14,253 bases of DNA from the NCBI GenBank assembly GCA_016786965.1, contig JAEUVL010000937.1:1-14253 (forward strand), read 5' to 3'. This DNA is from Chitinophagaceae bacterium (GTDB lineage: Bacteria; Bacteroidota; Bacteroidia; Chitinophagales; Chitinophagaceae). The translations under genes and the position numbers were made by a program. The stretch's first letter is position 1. Each line of letters starts with the position of its first letter. Under the pieces are notes generated by a model that saw nothing but the letters and a program-made list of their open reading frames with translations, had not been told where the DNA came from and did no database searches. Below are positions 13,380 through 14,253 of the stretch, in pieces.

Positions 13380-14252
13380 ATGAAAATGAAAAGGATTTTT
13401 ACCCTATGCATCGCTATATGCTCAATTGCAGCCAGCCATGCACAAACAGACACCACCGGTAAGCAAAACCAGCCACCGGCTGAAGATACCATCCGCATCG
13501 GTGGCATGGTCATCATCCGCAAAGCCGGCAGTAAAGACAAAGAAATGAAGGAGGATAAAGAATATAAGATGCGCAACCGCCGCGGCGATAAACCCTCCAA
13601 CCTGACCACCAACTGGTGGATATTCGACTTCGGGTTTTCCAATTACACTGATAAGACCAACTATGGCAGCGCTGCTGCACAGGCATATGCGCCTGGCAGC
13701 AACAAGACCTGGTTTGACCTGAAAGACGGTAGATCAAGAAATATCAATATCTGGTTCTTTATGCAAAAACTGAATGCGATCAAGCATGTGGTGAACCTGA
13801 AATACGGAGTGGGCCTTGAACTGAACAATTATCATTTTAAACAAAATGTACGCTACCAGGAAAATACTCTTGCTATTCCTAATCCACCCCGGGTAATACT
13901 GGACGGCACCGTTGGCCGCAACTACAAAAAGAATAAACTGGCCGCCGATTATGTTACAGTACCCATGATGCTTAATTTCAACTTTACCCCAAAAAGAGAT
14001 AAAGGATTTGGCTTCAGCACCGGTGTGAGCCTGGGCTACTTATACAGTGCCCGTAATAAAACGATCACCTCTGATGAAGGCAAGGAAAAAACAAAAGATG
14101 ATTTTGAACTGGAAAAATGGAAGTTCTCTTATGTGGCCGAGCTTTCCATGGGACCTGTACGTTTCTATGGTTCGTATGTTCCCAAATCTATGTACGAAAG
14201 GGGCCTGGATATAAGGCCATACAACTTCGGTTTCCGCTTTAGCAACTGGTAA
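13380..14252 (+). CDS. PorT-like outer membrane beta-barrel protein
   Basis: A 290-aa protein with a signal peptide (1-21, cleavage SHA/Q), a polar periplasmic stretch (22-72, with a charged KDKEMKEDKEYKMRNRRGDK part), then alternating amphipathic strands separated by charged loops: WWIFDFGFSNYTD (79-91), INIWFFMQKLN, VNLKYGVGLELNNYHF, YVTVPMMLNFNFTP, FGFSTGVSLGYLYSARNK, KWKFSYVAELSMGPVRFYGSYV and a final PYNFGFRFSNW. Ending in an aromatic residue after a beta strand is the usual barrel-insertion signal. The 'VPMMLNF' strand is typical of the PorT-like barrel family. The ATG at 13380 is used; a second at 13386 would shorten it by two residues. It follows the anti-sigma gene by 69 bases with no terminator between, so it is the third gene of the operon and the probable outer-membrane end of the signalling unit. 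Confidence 0.85.
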   Translation: MKMKRIFTLCIAICSIAASHAQTDTTGKQNQPPAEDTIRIGGMVIIRKAGSKDKEMKEDKEYKMRNRRGDKPSNLTTNWWIFDFGFSNYTDKTNYGSAAAQAYAPGSNKTWFDLKDGRSRNINIWFFMQKLNAIKHVVNLKYGVGLELNNYHFKQNVRYQENTLAIPNPPRVILDGTVGRNYKKNKLAADYVTVPMMLNFNFTPKRDKGFGFSTGVSLGYLYSARNKTITSDEGKEKTKDDFELEKWKFSYVAELSMGPVRFYGSYVPKSMYERGLDIRPYNFGFRFSNW

Positions 14253-14253
14253 A

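Noticed and set aside
1..14253. tRNA, rRNA, CRISPR array, insertion sequence, phage or toxin-antitoxin genes
   Set aside because: None were seen on either strand by eye: no transposase-like frames, no regularly spaced direct repeats, no cloverleaf-like segment in the gaps.

Overview
The window looks like chromosomal DNA of a Bacteroidota bacterium, most plausibly of the Chitinophagaceae. The signs are a long-form IspG carrying the extra central domain, a Bat-type VWA/TPR pair, several small lipoproteins, a sigma factor/anti-sigma/outer-membrane barrel trio, weak Shine-Dalgarno signals, and -7 boxes of the Bacteroidota type (TAnnTTTG) in front of several genes. There are no tRNAs, rRNAs, CRISPR arrays, transposases or phage genes. 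The family placement is a judgement from protein flavour, not from a search.

Left part (1-6995, all on the minus strand; read right to left). A lipoprotein class D (OXA-type) beta-lactamase (6995-6168) is followed by a Bat pair: a membrane VWA protein with a TTG start (6042-5029), overlapping by ATGA a TPR protein (5032-4406). Next comes a tight cluster: ispG (4290-2260), a YhhN-family membrane protein (2253-1579) and nadB (1568 to the window edge, C-terminus cut off). The last three are 6 and 10 bases apart and are almost certainly one operon, joining isoprenoid precursor synthesis, a putative lysoplasmalogenase and NAD synthesis.

Middle part (7108-11419). This holds mixed-strand, mostly monocistronic genes: a 308-aa lipoprotein of unknown function (+), a 175-aa exported protein (-) ending 7 bases away, a 42-aa lipoprotein with its own terminator (-), a 199-aa lipoprotein (+), glycine C-acetyltransferase kbl (-) and a 74-aa Cys-containing exported peptide (+). 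The 199-aa gene and kbl converge on a perfect 25-bp inverted repeat that serves as a bidirectional terminator.

Right part (11626-14252, plus strand). An ECF-type sigma factor, a one-pass membrane anti-sigma-like protein whose cytoplasmic domain is duplicated in tandem, and a PorT-like outer membrane beta-barrel protein form one probable operon. My reading is an envelope-linked regulatory unit spanning cytoplasm, inner membrane, periplasm and outer membrane.

No wholly new system is evident. The most unusual points are the duplicated anti-sigma domain with its barrel partner, the changed YGN motif in the OXA-type lactamase, a heptanucleotide tandem repeat inside the ispG coding sequence, and a Bat pair without the rest of the bat operon.
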